Assembly: GCA_003254905.1 (NCBI GenBank)
Contig: QANU01087068.1
Span: 107,721-171,720 of the forward strand
Source: Nissolia schottii
Taxonomy: Eukaryota > Streptophyta > Magnoliopsida > Fabales > Fabaceae
DNA: 64,000 nucleotides
Reading direction: 5' to 3'
In this document: positions 35,662-47,231 of the stretch, piece after piece
Layout: every line of letters begins with the position of its first letter
Position numbering within the stretch: position 1 is the first letter of the stretch
Notes under the pieces: model-generated
What the model was told of the DNA's origin: nothing
Seen by the model: the letters and a program-made list of their open reading frames with translations, nothing else
The model's database searches: none
Program-made: the position numbers and the translations under genes

Positions 35662-37770
35662 TTAATAACGATTGCGCAAGGCCTTCTCGTCTATCCATGC
35701 CGGCCTCTTTGCATTGTAATAAAAAAATGCAATCATCTGAACCAGCTCATCCGCAGTTCTGAGTTCTGCAAATGCATGGATAAAACGTGAAGAGAAAGAC
35801 CAAACAAATATTATAACTATATGTTCCTGGCATGCACAAAATGTGTAAGAGAAAGACCAAGCAATCTCACCTTTCTCCCTGTACATAACCCTGTGCCCTC
35901 TTAAAAATAAAATTTGAGGACATTCTCTAACTTTAAGGGCGTAAGCCAAGTCTCTCTCGATATTAATGTCAATCTTAACCGCCTAAAATCCAGGAAATTC
36001 AGCATATTATATCACAACGGAAACACAAGGGCGAGAGAGAAAAAAACAATTTACACACCTATAAATGACAGAAAATAAAAACCTCCCAGAAGGAAGGTTT
36101 GTAGTAATGAAAAGCATCATTTTTTTTCCCTTTCCAATTTCAGGTATGCAAATTGATGGAAGTGCAGTTTTAGCAAGTTTGAGGCTTTGAGCTACAATAA
36201 CAAAAATGGATCATACCCGAGGTGGCAACCGATCTTTGGCATTCCAGTATACCTTAATTGCTTTCTCCAGCTCTTTCAAATTTTTCCAGTTATCAGTTGC
36301 CCTGTGGAATAACAAAATCAAACACCAAAGACTGCATTTAGCAATAAATATATAAAAGAAATTATTTAAAATCACTATCAACATATCAATGTGGTATTTT
36401 TCATATATTCAAATTTTAAAATACAAATATCATACTGCAATAATACAACTATTGTAGCAGAAATTATTTTTTGACACCACCTTGATGCTTTCCTACACTG
36501 AACTAAGAGTGTCTTCACCTTATCAAGTGCCTCTGATAAAATGATAATCACTTTTAGTGAACATGACATCTTAACAGAAGTTTGTGATGATCATTGCCAG
36601 CACAAAATCCTTCAAAAAAAAAAAAATGATTTTTTCTATAAAAAAGAAGAAACTTCATTTGAAACAAGAGAACTAAAATTTAAAAAGGATCAACCAGTTT
36701 GTCACTTTCAAGGAAGAAATAAACAATAGAAATCTTTTTTTTTTTTTTTTTGGACATGGACAATAGACATGGAAACTGTTATCAGCACATTATAGCAGAT
36801 AGTCAAATCATCACATTTTGGAGTCCTAATTCTAATGCATATAGACAAATATATTCAATTTTAACCAACCAGCAATTCAAATCCAAACATATCTGAAGGC
36901 TGACCTGTTATAACGTTCAAAGACAAGGACAATTAAGGGGCTGGGATGGAATGCAAAACTTTCCCACTCCAAACAGTTGATCTCCTGCACCCAGTAATCA
37001 TCAAGCTCCCCTTCCCAGTCAATTTCAAAACCATCTTCTCCCACAACATTCTTGATTGGATGCTGCTCAAAATAGTCAGAAGCTCTTATTCCCCACCCAA
37101 CTTCTGCATCTAATGGCCAGTTTTGATTTTCTTCCTCAATTACCATCTTCTTTCCTTTGTCATCATCGGTATCTTTAACTTCTTCTTCTTCTTCTTCTTC
37201 TTCCTCCTTCTCCCCCTTGTCTTCTTCATCATCATTATCATCACTACTTTCAGATTTAGAATTGTCACAGACTTTGTCCATTATCTTTTCCTGATTCTCT
37301 AGAACACCTGAGTTTTGTTGCCGAATGGCAGAAAACGTGCGTTCAAGAGTGTCACGTATGTAATCTTCCACTGCCATTGCTTCACTTCTACGACCACGCC
37401 TTGGCTTCCTTGGAATTGGTTTTGGGAAGATATCATCTGAGCTTTTATCACCATTGCTTGATACCACATCTTTCGAGGGTTGACTTCTTGACTTAGGTCT
37501 AGCTCTGCGATTGGAGCTAGGTTTAGGTTCAGGATCAGGTTCAGGTTTTGAAAGAGATTCTCTCGAAGCAGAGCATGATATGGACTTTACGATGCGACAA
37601 ACAGATACAGGGGAATGAAAGAATGGTCCCAAATGAGAAATTCCAAAAGTAGATTCAAGACTAAGATTCTGAATATTAACTGATGACAACGGATGCAAAC
37701 TAGAATCAACTTTTGTTGAACAAAAAGGCGAGGAGCATCTAGGAAGGACAGTAGTTTGGAGAAATAGCAT
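35662..37770 (-). CDS. MRL7: Thioredoxin-like fold protein MRL7 (ECB1/SVR4 family), chloroplast
   Basis: Exons 36905-37770, 36217-36301, 35871-35982 and 35662-35765 join in phase to 388 residues. The start at 37770 is the ATG that opens a Ser-rich, acid-poor N-terminus suitable as a plastid transit peptide. Then come a basic Pro/Arg/Ser linker, a helix ([19 protein letters not shown]), a very acidic low-complexity run (poly-Glu near 37,185-37,205) and the conserved C-terminal domain: [52 protein letters not shown] and [16 protein letters not shown]. In Arabidopsis MRL7/ECB1/SVR4 and its paralogue MRL7-L are needed for plastid-encoded-polymerase transcription and chloroplast development. Which paralogue this is cannot be told by eye. 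No CxxC redox pair is seen in the conserved domain. Confidence 0.9.
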
Positions 37771-38717
37771 TTTGACTACTTTTGAGCAAACAATCAAACA
37801 GGGAACAAGGTTGTCAATGGCAATACATCTATTTATCAAATGAATGAACAACGTGGAGGAGCCTCTCAGCTTACTTCTGCTTAGCCTGGTCACAATAAGA
37901 CAAATAGAAGAGTGTCACAATCACCATTCAGAAAACTTATAAATCGCAAAAATCCTAGAAATTTCACCAAGCAAAACAGAACTAAATAAACATGCCAACA
38001 AAATCGAATATATTAACGGGTGGTTCACACCATAGTTGCATTGCCCTCCCAAATTCCAACGCCAGCTACACTACACCCTACACATACAGAAGTAAGGAAT
38101 TCAAAGAGCAAAGAAATTGAAGAACATCCCCCAACCTCCTATGGCCATGGCTATGGCATGCAACAGCACACGTAGCGCTGTAGAAGCAGAATTTTCAACG
38201 ATTAATTGAAAAATTTGGAAACCCAAAGCTGAAATCTTCTACCAAGCATTTTATCAAACAGCTGGTGCTCAAAACACCTTGGAGGACAAAATACCCCAGA
38301 TTCTACTTTCAATATGTTTTTGTAATGTCCAAAACGTTGAAAATGATTCAACTGAAGCTCCTGAGTACGGTCCTAAAGCCACTAACGTAGAGAAGATGTA
38401 TCAAAGTACTTGCCTTTGTTTTGTGCTCGTCACTTCATGCACCAATTCTGATAACTCTCCGCTACTCAGTAATCACCTTCATCAAATGATAAATACGGCC
38501 ACTCTTTTTTTTTTGTTGCTCATGAATAATCACTAGAGTAGCTATAAGCTTGGGCCATTACGTTAGCCCAAAATATCATTTGGGCTATCTTACATGTGAC
38601 TCTGCTATTGGGCTTAGCCATTAATTCGGTCCATATTATTGACCCAAGGAATAAGGTCAATATTTTTATCTTCTTTCTTTCTAAAGAAAAAAAAAGAAAA
38701 AGAAAGGTTGGTATAGT
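37771..38717. other. MRL7 5' flank, no other gene seen
   Basis: Contains the 5'UTR and promoter of MRL7; an in-frame extension up to 37893 is open but lacks conserved character and is taken as leader or intron. An 85-codon plus-strand frame at 38279-38536 has no family match. Confidence 0.55.
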
Positions 38718-39077
38718 GGAGTAAATACAACTTTTACTAAATTTATCTATTTTGATAATTTTAAGAAATAAATTTATCAAATTTTGTCATTATTTCATAT
38801 TTTATATGATTGTATCAAAATTTATTTTAGTTAATTTATTGAAAGAGCCAACTAACAAGAAGTTTAGAAGTATTATTGAAAGAGCCAACTAACAAGAAGT
38901 TTAGAAGTATTCGAACTATTTGAACTACAAATATTGTATTAAAAAATATTAATTTATCACATTAAATCATATAACACATGAATATGTCATATTAAATCAT
39001 GAAATCATAACAAAATTTGATAATTTTGACAAATTTAGATAAATTTTGACAAATTTAATAAGAATGATATTTATCCC
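38718..39077. mobile_element. AT-rich MITE, copy 1
   Basis: Shares, in order, the phrases ATCAAATTTTGTCATTATTTCATATTTTATATG, TTATTGAAAGAGC, AAAAAATATTAATTTATCA and a terminal TATTTATCCC with copies at 39321-39661 and 51733-52059. The inverted ends are of the GGGATAAATA type. It carries its own internal 37-bp duplication. Confidence 0.7.
38838..38911 (+). repeat. 37-bp tandem duplication inside MITE copy 1
   Basis: A 37-bp unit starting ATTGAAAGAGCCAACTAAC is present twice in perfect tandem (38838-38874 and 38875-38911). Copies 2 and 3 of the MITE have the segment once. Confidence 0.92.
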
Positions 39078-39320
39078 ATGACACATGTGGTAAAAAAAAA
39101 ACCCTCTTTCTAGTAAATGACAATCGTTTGAATGATGTTGTGCAAATCTTATGTTAATGCTTGAATATCTAATTTGTATTTTTGACTATCTATGGCCAGA
39201 TGAACATGATGTTGTGTTTTTGTGTCACACTGTGTATATCATTGGATTGTTGTAATGGTTCAATCAGATTTGCTTATTCTCCGCAATGAGAAAGCATTGA
39301 ATGATACCAATTTTTTTTAA

Positions 39321-39661
39321 GGGTAAATATCCTAAGATATTTAATTTAACATTTTAAAAAAAATTTACAATTAAATTTATTATTTTTATTATTATATGAT
39401 GTTATATATGATTGTGATAAAATTTTCATTGGTCAAATCATTGAAATAGTTGACTTATAAGAGGTTTAGAGATTTGTAGGCCATTTGAGCCTATGATGCA
39501 TGTCTCTACAAATAATGTATTAAAAAATATTAATTTATCATATTAGATCATATAGTTCATCAATATATCATATTAATTAATAAAATAATAACAAAAATTA
39601 ATAAATTTAATTATAAAAATTATTAAAAAATAGTTAAATTAGATATTAAAGTATTTATCCC
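39321..39661. mobile_element. AT-rich MITE, copy 2
   Basis: Starts GGGTAAATAT and ends ATTTATCCC, an inverted pair. The interior is collinear with copies 1 and 3 (TTGACTTATAAGAGG, GATTTGTAGGCCATTTGA, AAAAAATATTAATTTATCA). Non-coding. Confidence 0.75.
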
Positions 39662-40043
39662 TACGCTAAAAAACCACTTTTTTTCGAAAAAATAAAGCAA
39701 TGATTACTCACTTAAAAAAATGTGGATGTATATTTCAGATCCGAAAATAAAAGTGTAAATGTTGTTCATAATTTCGTGATACATTTTTTCTTGCTAAACG
39801 GCACTGTTCTTTCCGTAATATTCCGTACACTTTTTTATTTTATATACTTCTCACATACTCCTTTGGCATTATTAACATTCTATGCTACTACATAATAATC
39901 ATCTGCATGCTTCTAAGGACCTATTGTCTTATTATCCCTTGTTCAAATAATTATTTTTCTCTTTATTCTTCCACATGAAGAGTACGGAATGCTGATTCAG
40001 TGCCAATGTGCCATGGTCTGTTGAGGGTTAACGTTGTCACCAA

Positions 40044-43000
40044 CTAGAGTCTGCTCTTAACTGATGATAGCTCATGCTCCATTTGATCCCTCAACACTCT
40101 TCTCAGTATTTTGTTGGAAGATGTTCGAGGAAACTCAGCCACAACTTTAACAAGGCTCACCTGTAATGTATAATGAAAATGGTTGTGAACTTTAAATCAG
40201 TAATTCAATCATCACAAGTCTGGTTAAAATTTCCATAAACTGCTTTGGGTTTATGACTGTTTAAAATCAACTACGAGTCATACATACCTTAAATAAAGGA
40301 TTGAGGTTGCTTTGAATGGCTTTAGAAAATTTCATCTTCAGATTTTCTGCATTGGAATTGTATCCTTTCTTTAAAACAACAAATATAACCAGTTGTTCTG
40401 GGCCGCCATTTGCAGGTGCAGCACTGATCGCAGCAGTCTCCGAAATGCATTCATCAGCTCTATCACACACGCGCTCAATTTCCATAGAACTCGTCTGCAT
40501 ATCAGAATTTCCGAAACAGAAAAATTTTATGTAAGAAGAACAACCAGTTCAAGGATGGCAAATTAAAATCCATAAATATAGTGGGTGATGTGATGATACC
40601 TTTATTCCACCAAGATTCATGGTGTCATCAGCCCTCCCTTGAGCAATGATATAGCCTCCAACTGTTCTCTTGAGTATATCTCCATGTCTCCTAAGAACCT
40701 GCTAATACACATATCAAGTTAGGGATGACTAGTTATAAATCAATAAACCAATTGAAACAGCAAGCAAAAACTAATAATAGAATGAAAGTAAATAATTTAA
40801 GAATACAAACTTAGTCTACATAACTGTTATGTCATTTAGATTATTTGAAAACCAATGGTGTAGATCTAGCGGATTGACAGTACTTGATAATCAACTAAGA
40901 AACCATCCAGGGTACAGAATCAAAATATATATCCTCTCTCTAACTAGTTGAATTTTCAATGTGTAATTTGGGAGTGTATATATGGAAACATGTGCTAGTG
41001 CAGCAGGACCTCAAAAAGTCCAATGTAACAGACCAATTATCAATGAATTTAACCTAAAAAATCCCTTAGGATATAAGTAAGCACAAAATACTTCCAGATC
41101 GGAAGAGAATATGTTGTCCTTTGGGCATGAGACATCTAAGATTTCAAGATAGCTGCCTCTAAGATGTGAAAATCATTCTTTGGGACTAAAACACATCAAC
41201 TGAAGTAGATACCTTTCCTTTATAACTTGGCATTCCCTTAAAGTAAACCTTCTCGTGATCAGCGTTAAGCAATCTTTCAGACGCGCCCAGAGATAAAGGG
41301 AATAAGCCCACTTCACCGACACAAGAAACACCCTCTGGCTGTCATATTGTTCAAAGAGATTAGCCATTATTGCATTAACTTATCCTTTCTGCTCCCAAAT
41401 CCAGAAGATGTAATAAGCATATGGTGATTGCAATAACAAAATTACACTCAGGTATTGGCATGATGTAGCGTGGTGACAAGCTGCAGCATAAGTAAATAAA
41501 TCATATGACCAAATCTTAATCATCTAGAAAATTTTTCTTACATAAGGAACTCCATTTTCATCAAGAATGACTAAACCAACTGTCATTGATGCTGTGCTAA
41601 AAGCTCCAAAAGCTTGAGGCTGCAGTGGGCTTCCCGCAATGTAACTAGAGGCAAGTTCTGTTCCTCCACACAATTCAATGATTGGATTGTAATAAGCTTT
41701 TGAAGAAAGCCATAGATCATCATCAACATTTGAAGTTTCTCCCGTGGAACAAAATACCCTACATATAACCATAGTTTAGTCATTTTTTTCCCTTCTTAGT
41801 AGTTACTTGATTATTTAAACTTTTGAGAGATGTTACTTTATCTTTGTCCAATCCAAGCCCTCCATACATTGTGTACTCTTCCAAATTTTTACCAAGCTTG
41901 GAACAGTTCCCAATATGGTAACACCTGCGTCCTGAAAAATTGTAGTTTTACAAATAAGGTGGTACTTTGGTGCGATGAATCAAATCATACTGACAAAGAA
42001 TACATCTGCCATAGCAATTATGATGACGCTTTTGCTTTCATTGATGTATCAATATATGGCACTCGTGTGTGTTTGCTCATGTGTAAGGAACAGAATATTT
42101 GAGGCGGAGGGCTAACCTGAACAAATTTTCCAAACCCATGGCCTTGAGGAGATCCATGGTACAAAGCAAGAGTTGCACCGATTAGAAAACAATGATATAG
42201 TGCAGTCGGTCCCATCACCCATCCTAAATTTGTAGGCCAACAATAGACATCTCCTGCTTGAACATTAATGGCAGCCCATCCATCGGCAGCACTTCTTATC
42301 GGTGCAAGTTGAGTCCAAGGAATAGCTTTTGGATCTCCTGTCGGAAGCCAAAAATATAACCAGAAAAGCATTACAATGGTAGCCTCAGCCTGACACCTTC
42401 TAAGGAATAATATTTACCTGTGGTTCCTGATGAGAATAGTATGTTGGTGACGGAATCAACTGATTGATAGATCGGAGAGTAATGATCTGATCTGCCAAGA
42501 GTTAGATGTTAAGGTTAGACAAAACATAGAGAAAGAATGCAATTAATGTGTGGTTTAGTGATACATTGCTACACGTAGTAGTACCTGTGGCCAGAAGAGA
42601 GAAAACCCTTCCATGATAGGTCCTGTTCTCTTAATTGTACACCTACTTCATCGCCAATCACAGGGAGCACAATAACTTTACATGAAGCTGCTTCAGCAAC
42701 TCGACTGCAAGAAGAAATATGCAGAATGAGGTTTTTATGGTCGTCAATGTGCTAAAGGAACACCTATAAATCAATCTAACAAAAATTCAAACATCAGTAT
42801 TACCAAGCTTGACACATTTAATCTTTTCAAATTTTGGATAGCAAAAGCGTTAAAGAAAGCATATTAAGGATAATAGGAAATAAGCTTGAGCTACCTTAAC
42901 ATGTCAGTTGTATCAAAACAGTGTCCCATGTAAGATATCAATCTAAGTATAAAGCTAACAAAGTTTTACCTGTATAAAGGGACTTTCTTGCCACCTCTTG

Positions 43001-45116
43001 TTATGAAATCCTGAAAAACAAATTAAAGCTGAGTGAAATACAACAATCTGAATTTGATACTTAAAAATTGGAAATTGATCATATAAGTGCTTATATGAGA
43101 TGACTAAACATTTGAAGCTTCTACTATGTGCAATTTGTGAACTGTTAAATAAACTGTCTTGGTATACAAATTCTTATTTTACAATAACTCTCCCTCTTTT
43201 TCAAATATGTGAAACTTGTCAAATATGCAACAACACAATGAAATTTTCAAAACGAGCTCTTAATTACAACCTGATATAATGCATGCTTTCTGAAGATAAG
43301 ATTTACAGAGAGTTGCAGACACGGACAAGCTGATTTCAAACTCAGAAATCTATATGAAACTATCCAAACTGAAAGCCTTAAGCTTTCAAAGGAACTCCAA
43401 AACATAGAAATTGGTAACTGAGAAAGAACAAAGACATTTCCAAACTTTGAATAGCCTCACTTCAATCAACAGCTGCTTTGTTATTAAAGTCAAACACACT
43501 ACACAGCAACAAATTTAAAAGATCACCTGTGTGAAAATACCCTTTGATTTAGAAACATGCAGCCGAGTTGCAATTTCTTTTGGTGCAAAGCTATCAGCTA
43601 TTGATACCACAGCACATCCTGCTAGAACAATGGCAAAATATATAGTAACAGCATTGACATTCATTTGCATGTCGATTGCGATTGCATCTCCCTTGGAGAA
43701 TGTGGCATCTATTGCGTTTGCTACCATCCTGGGAGTAATAAGGCAAAAAAAATGCTGAATAGAGATTACAGATTGAAAACTACTTCAAGTGTAAAACCTA
43801 AAACGAGAAGGGCGGTAAACAAGAAAGTGAGATACAAGAAGGTAAAAAAAATGGAAACAAAGAATAGCAAAATGATAAGCAGATTAATCCTGATTCAACA
43901 GAATAAAATGTAACTCCAATACAATGAATCAATTGAAAAGCATCACTTCAAATGATTGAATCAAATGACTTAGCACAAGCTACAATGCAACAAGAAAGTT
44001 CAACAAATCATACTCTGTATAACAAGAAACACAACATTTGTCAAAAATCAAAAGGGTCGGATCGGATGAGAGCATACATTACTTGTTGTCGAAGTTGTTT
44101 GAGTGTAATATGATTAACCTCGGAATCATCATATCCTTCATCTCTCCAAACGATGGCTAAACTGTCATCTGGTTTGTTGGGGTGTGCTGTGGGTAGCAAG
44201 CAGCATTCTGCAATATTCAAGACAGAACCGGGAAGCCAAGTTCCTCCATGCTTGGAGGGGTCAGAGGTATCTAAGATACACCTCGGAGCTTCATCGAATG
44301 AAACTGAGAGTTCCTTAAGAATAATGGACCAGTATTCCTGCACCAACAACAATAATATATAATTTGGTAGATGTAAGCAGTCTTCCCCCTGCTGGTACAG
44401 AGACTGTTTTCCAGTTTCCAGTATTTGAACTCGTGACCTCCCAAAACACAAGACAGCAACGTTACCATAACGTTGAGGCTCATCCTCTATTTGGTTATAA
44501 GATGGAATGGGATAAGGTCGAATTATATATAAAAAAAGGGTGGTTAGTACTTGCCTGAGGGTGATCAACAGAAAACTTGTGCATGAGAGGGAAACTAGAA
44601 ATGGGGTCTTTGTAGGAAGCTCCAAAGAGCTTAGGGCCATAGGTTTCCATGAGACGTCCCAGGTTGGTACCTCTGGCATGCTCTCTAGAATCAAAATGCA
44701 GCAATGGAACAAAAACAAATTCAGATGAATTCAATCAACACATGCACACTGACATTAACACTAGGTACATTAGATAAAGATCATGAGTTAGTTAGAAGCA
44801 GTCAAGTCAAACATGGAGAGTAAGTAAAGACTTACAGAGAAGGGAACCAGTAAAAAGGTGGATCCGCAGCATCATGAGGAGAAGAATGATGATAGAGAGA
44901 GTAATAGACAAGTTGATGCAAGCGATGTGGGTAAGATGGCTTCAGGACTCTCCGAGTCACAAGGTGGCGCCATGTATCTGTAGCAGCTGTAACAGGGGAT
45001 ACAGAGAGTGAGAGTGCTTCCCTCAAAACAGCATCAAATTCAATGGCTTCTGCGACTGATAAGCCGCCACCATTCACAAAATCCTCAACTCCCAACTCCC
45101 TTATGCTCTTCCCCAT
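40044..45116 (-). CDS. AAE18: Peroxisomal acyl-activating enzyme (AAE17/AAE18-like)
   Basis: Fourteen exons join in phase to 729 residues: 44836-45116, 44555-44684, 44078-44337, 43527-43728, 42970-43010, 42585-42704, 42418-42491, 42117-42337, 41837-41931, 41542-41758, 41213-41338, 40600-40698, 40288-40494, 40044-40160. The start at 45116 opens [14 protein letters not shown]; an upstream in-frame ATG at 45164 is possible. AMP-binding motifs appear in order: [13 protein letters not shown] (phosphate loop), [19 protein letters not shown], and a C-terminal SNKILRR with the catalytic lysine. It ends SRL, a PTS1 peroxisome signal. The enzyme activates a carboxylic acid with ATP and CoA; AAE18 of Arabidopsis acts on 2,4-DB in peroxisomal beta-oxidation, and the natural substrate is unsettled. 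Intron 2 has a GC donor and holds a SINE. AAE17 is the alternative name. Confidence 0.92.
44364..44486 (-). mobile_element. Au-like SINE inside AAE intron 2
   Basis: On the minus strand the order is GGTAACGTTGCTGTCTTGTG, then the pol III B-box region GGTCACGAGTTCAAATACTGG, AAACAGTCTCTG and CAGGGGGAAGACTGCTTACA. These correspond to the conserved middle of plant Au SINEs (GGTCACGGGTTCGAGTCC, AAACAGCCTCTTGC, GGTAAGGCTGCGTACA). The 3' part of the Au consensus is absent. It takes up more than half of the 217-bp intron. Confidence 0.75.
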
Positions 45117-45374
45117 CTCAATCTCTCTCCCTCTCCCTCTCTTCCTCTTCCTTCCAACTTGCAAGCTTGATTAGTGGCCAGGTGTGGTAGATAAGCAACC
45201 ATTGACACGTGATTTCTTTTACAACACCTAACACTGACTAAGTGGACCTTTCTTCCTATGGGAATTTAATTTTTTAATATTAAAGCAATATTTATAATTA
45301 AGGTAAATTTAAATTTAAATTTAAATTTAACTAATACAGAAAGGTAAAGAAATTTCTTGTTGCAACAGAAAAAG
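45117..45374. promoter_or_regulatory. Divergent promoter between AAE18 and the DYW PPR gene
   Basis: The two start codons are only 258 bp apart and point away from each other, so the interval must hold both leaders and both core promoters. It contains a G-box (45206-45211), a pyrimidine-rich CTCTCTCCC stretch that would be the AAE leader (45120-45150), and a tandem AAATTT run (45305-45329) before the PPR start. Confidence 0.75.
45206..45211. promoter_or_regulatory. G-box CACGTG
   Basis: Palindromic CACGTG within TGACACGTGA, a bZIP/bHLH binding core, about 90 bp upstream of the AAE start and 165 bp upstream of the PPR start. Binding is not shown by sequence alone. Confidence 0.5.
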
Positions 45375-47231
45375 ATGGTACTACTTCCCCGAAAGGTTCT
45401 GGAGTGGGAACTGGTCTCTGTTCTGCAAGGCTGCGCCAACCTCAACCACCTCAAACAAGTACACGCCCGAATCTACCGCCACGACCTCCACCAATGCTCC
45501 TACGTCGTCACCAAGCTCCTCCGCGTCCTCACCGCCCTCCACGTCCCCATGGACTCCTACCCTCGCCGCATCTTCTCCCAGGTCCGCTACCCCAACCCCT
45601 TCCTCTGGACCGCTCTCATCCGTGGCTACGCCATCCAGGGACACCCTCTCGAGGCCTTTCGTTTGTACGGCTTCATGAGGGCGAAACGCGTCGGCCCCGT
45701 GTCGTTTACCTTCTCTGCTCTGTTCTCTGCATGCGGCGCCGCGCGTGACGCGCCCCTGGGGGTGCAGGTTCACGCGCAGACGGTGGTGGTTGGCGGGTTT
45801 GCATCTGATTTGTTTGTGAACAACACCATGATTGATATGTATGTAAAGTGCGGGCTTTGGCGATGTGCACGCAAGGTGTTCGATGAAATGCCTGAACGGG
45901 ATGTAGTTTCTTGGACCGAGTTGATTGTTGCGTACGCAAGGTGCGGCGATATGGGGTCCGCGCAGGACTTGTTTGACGGGCTGCCTGTGAAGGATATGGT
46001 GGCTTGGACTGCCATGGTTACTGGGTATGCCCAAAATGCCATGCCGAAGAAGGCGTTGGAGTTCTTCGAACGGTTGCAGAATGAGGGTGTGGAGGCTGAT
46101 GAGGTTACCTTGGTTGGAGTCATTTCTGCTTGTGCTCAATTGGGTGCGTCTAGGTATGCCAATTGGATAAGGGGCATTGCTGAGAGTTCAAGGTTTGGTC
46201 CGGCAAATAGTGTTCTTGTGGGATCAGCATTGATAGACATGTATTCAAAGTGTGGCAATGTGGAAGAGGCGTATAATGTGTTTAAAGGAATGAAGCAAAG
46301 GAATGTGTTTTCTTACAGTTCCATGATTGTGGGGTTTGCGGTGCATGGCCGTGCTCATGCAGCTATTGAATTGTTTCATGAGATGTTGGAGACTGAGATA
46401 AAACCGAACCATGTTACTTTCGTAGGGGTGCTAACGGCCTGCAGTCATGCAGGCATGGTTGAGCAAGGCCAGCGGATCTTTGAAACCATGGAAAAGTGTT
46501 ATGGTGTTGCTCCAAATGTTGATCATTATGCCTGCATGGCAGATCTTCTTGGCCGAGCAGGACGCTTAGAAAAAGCGCTTCAGCTTGTTGAGACAATGCC
46601 TATGGAGCCCAATGGAGTTGTGTGGGGAGCACTTCTTGGAGCATCACACGTTCACAAGAACCCTGATGTTGCTGAAATTGCTTCTAGCCATCTGTTTGAG
46701 CTTGAACCTAATAACATAGGGAACTATTTATTGCTTTCTAACACGTATGCATCAGCTGGAAGATGGGATGATGTGTCAAGGGTAAGGAAATTGATGAGAG
46801 TGAAGAATTTGAAGAAAAGTCCCGGGTGTAGCTGGGTTGAAGCAAAGAATGGTATGATTCACGAGTTCTTTGCTGGTGATGTGACACATCCTGAAATTAG
46901 TGAGATAAAGAAGGCATTGGATGATCTTATGGAGCGACTGAAGGGAATTGGATATCAACCGAACCTAACTTCGGTGCCATATGATATAAGTGACGTAGAA
47001 AAGAGGCATTTACTAATGGCTCATAGTGAAAAACTAGCTTTGGCATTTGGACTGTTAAGTACTGATGCTGGTTCCACTATAAATATCATGAAGAACCTCA
47101 GGATATGTGAGGATTGTCATATTGTCATGTGTGGTGCATCCAAAATTACCGGAAGAAAAATTGTTGTGAGGGATAACATGAGATTCCACCACTTCCTCAA
47201 TGGAATCTGCTCCTGTAATAATTTTTGGTGA
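45375..47231 (+). CDS. PLS-class DYW pentatricopeptide repeat protein
   Basis: Intronless, 618 residues from the ATG at 45375. PPR repeats of P, L and S type run from about residue 40 to 430 (for example VNNTMIDMYVKCGLWRCARK, then VSWTELIVAYARCGDMGSAQ). E/E+ motifs follow, then a DYW cytidine-deaminase domain with the zinc-binding HSEKLA glutamate motif and CEDCH. It reads as orthologous to Arabidopsis At5g44230 (PCMP-H class) over its full length. Such proteins bind organelle transcripts in a sequence-specific way and convert C to U. The final residues are CNNFW where most family members end in DYW or DFW. No strong transit peptide is obvious at the N-terminus (MVLLPRKVLEWELVSVLQGC), so mitochondrion versus plastid is open. 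GC-rich in its first 400 bp, unlike its neighbours. Confidence 0.93.
   Translation: MVLLPRKVLEWELVSVLQGCANLNHLKQVHARIYRHDLHQCSYVVTKLLRVLTALHVPMDSYPRRIFSQVRYPNPFLWTALIRGYAIQGHPLEAFRLYGFMRAKRVGPVSFTFSALFSACGAARDAPLGVQVHAQTVVVGGFASDLFVNNTMIDMYVKCGLWRCARKVFDEMPERDVVSWTELIVAYARCGDMGSAQDLFDGLPVKDMVAWTAMVTGYAQNAMPKKALEFFERLQNEGVEADEVTLVGVISACAQLGASRYANWIRGIAESSRFGPANSVLVGSALIDMYSKCGNVEEAYNVFKGMKQRNVFSYSSMIVGFAVHGRAHAAIELFHEMLETEIKPNHVTFVGVLTACSHAGMVEQGQRIFETMEKCYGVAPNVDHYACMADLLGRAGRLEKALQLVETMPMEPNGVVWGALLGASHVHKNPDVAEIASSHLFELEPNNIGNYLLLSNTYASAGRWDDVSRVRKLMRVKNLKKSPGCSWVEAKNGMIHEFFAGDVTHPEISEIKKALDDLMERLKGIGYQPNLTSVPYDISDVEKRHLLMAHSEKLALAFGLLSTDAGSTINIMKNLRICEDCHIVMCGASKITGRKIVVRDNMRFHHFLNGICSCNNFW

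Noticed and set aside
45381..46139. Long antisense open frame (252 codons) under the PPR gene
   Set aside because: Mirror of the GC-rich start of the PPR coding sequence; the plus-strand frame has clear PPR motifs throughout.
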